DNA of 64,000 bases. Origin: Pomacea canaliculata (Eukaryota > Mollusca > Gastropoda > Architaenioglossa > Ampullariidae). Shown here piece after piece: positions 63,287 to 64,000 of this stretch. The first letter of the stretch is position 1; every line of letters starts with the position of its first letter. A program made the translations under genes and the position numbers. The notes under the pieces were generated by a model. The model was not told the DNA's origin. It saw only the letters and a list, made by a program, of their open reading frames with translations, and did not search any database. The stretch lies in assembly GCF_003073045.1 (NCBI RefSeq), contig NC_037600.1:14155188-14219187 (forward strand), in the 5' to 3' direction.

Positions 63287-64000
63287 GTATTTTCGCTGGA
63301 TTTCATAATGTGTTTTACTTTTTAATATTGTAAGAGCTTTGCTTTTTATTTGTGCTTTTTATTTTATTTTTTTATTTCTTTATTTTTTTATTTATTTTTA
63401 TTTATTTTATTTGCTTTTATTATTTATTTTTATTATTTTTTAATTTTTTAATTTTTTTGGTTTTATTTATTGTGTTTTATTTTTTATTTGCTTCTTATTT
63501 GTGTGTGTGTGTGTGCGCGCGCGCGTGTGTGCGTGTCTGTTTGTGTGTGTGTGTGTCTTATACAGTTAATTTGTTTCTTTGTAGTAATATATTTTAACTT
63601 AATTTTCCTCGTGCTGTTATACTCATATCATTATCTAGATTCTAGAATGTACTATTTAGCTTTTAGACACAATGTTACATTTATCCGAATTTCATCCAAC
63701 CTTATTCTTACAGCTTTGATTATGATTTCACTTAGTCTGTAAGTGTTTGCGTTCGTGCAGAGCTCCTTATCCTTTCCTGAGTTTCTCGGCGGACTGTTTA
63801 GTTTTGGTTATAACTGCTTTCATCGTGTTCTAGCCTGCTTAACTGTGAACATGAACGTGCGTGCTTGACTGTCTGCAATTTATTTAATTAGTTTAACTGA
63901 ATGTTTCTTGAAATAAAATATTTTTCTCACTCAGCAAGCCCTTGTGTCCCTTTGTCCCTCTTATTTTGTAATTGCCAATTAATGCTTTCTTTCTATAGCT
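63287..64000. other. Intron of the IQ/EF-hand gene to the window edge
   Basis: T-rich low-complexity sequence (63,350-63,490) and a (GT)n/(GC)n run (63,500-63,556). No further exon is supported. Confidence 0.5.

Noticed and set aside
1..64000. CRISPR arrays, bacterial operons, rRNA genes
   Set aside because: The sequence is eukaryotic with spliced genes. The only regular arrays are microsatellites and minisatellites without spacers.

Overview
The window is nuclear DNA of a bilaterian animal. Genes are split by GT-AG introns, AT-rich introns and flanks surround GC-rich receptor exons, and microsatellites and decayed transposons are common. A lophotrochozoan such as a gastropod mollusc is my best guess, but that is inference: no species-specific marker is visible. 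All gene models below were built by hand from open frames, splice signals and codon phase across introns.

Region 1 (1-9,971): a minus-strand gene of at least 12 exons runs off the left edge. Ten of its eleven exon junctions keep phase. Its product is serine/proline-rich and I do not recognise it. Region 2 (9,972-31,311): a complete plus-strand endophilin-B gene (SH3GLB1-like; BAR plus SH3), head-to-head with the first gene and carrying a candidate 18-nt microexon in a 9-kb intron. Region 3 (31,312-34,814): intergenic, no convincing gene.

Region 4 (about 34,815-52,600): a cluster of three closely related class A GPCR genes, here called G1 (plus), G2 (minus) and G3 (minus). Each has two coding exons with the same phase-2 intron at the TM6 to extracellular-loop-3 boundary. 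The cluster is built from a duplicated upstream block (U1, U2) and a duplicated downstream block (D1, D3). G1 shares its upstream block and its first ~204 residues with G2, but shares TM5 to the C terminus and its downstream block with G3. G2 and G3 meet at a D3/U2 junction near 48,362-48,731. The third cytoplasmic loop is hypervariable in length while the transmembrane core is almost unchanged. This mosaic is the most notable feature of the window.

Region 5 (52,600-57,415): intergenic DNA with a degenerate tandem duplication, microsatellites and a short dispersed repeat. Region 6 (57,416-64,000): the 5' part of a plus-strand gene for a protein with an IQ motif and a likely EF-hand pair. It has six supported exons and continues beyond the right edge. 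One of its exons lies between two very long microsatellites.

Endophilin-B acts in membrane curvature and autophagy. The GPCRs are probably peptide-type orphan receptors. The IQ/EF-hand protein is probably calmodulin/calcium-linked. Nothing suggests that these genes form one pathway.
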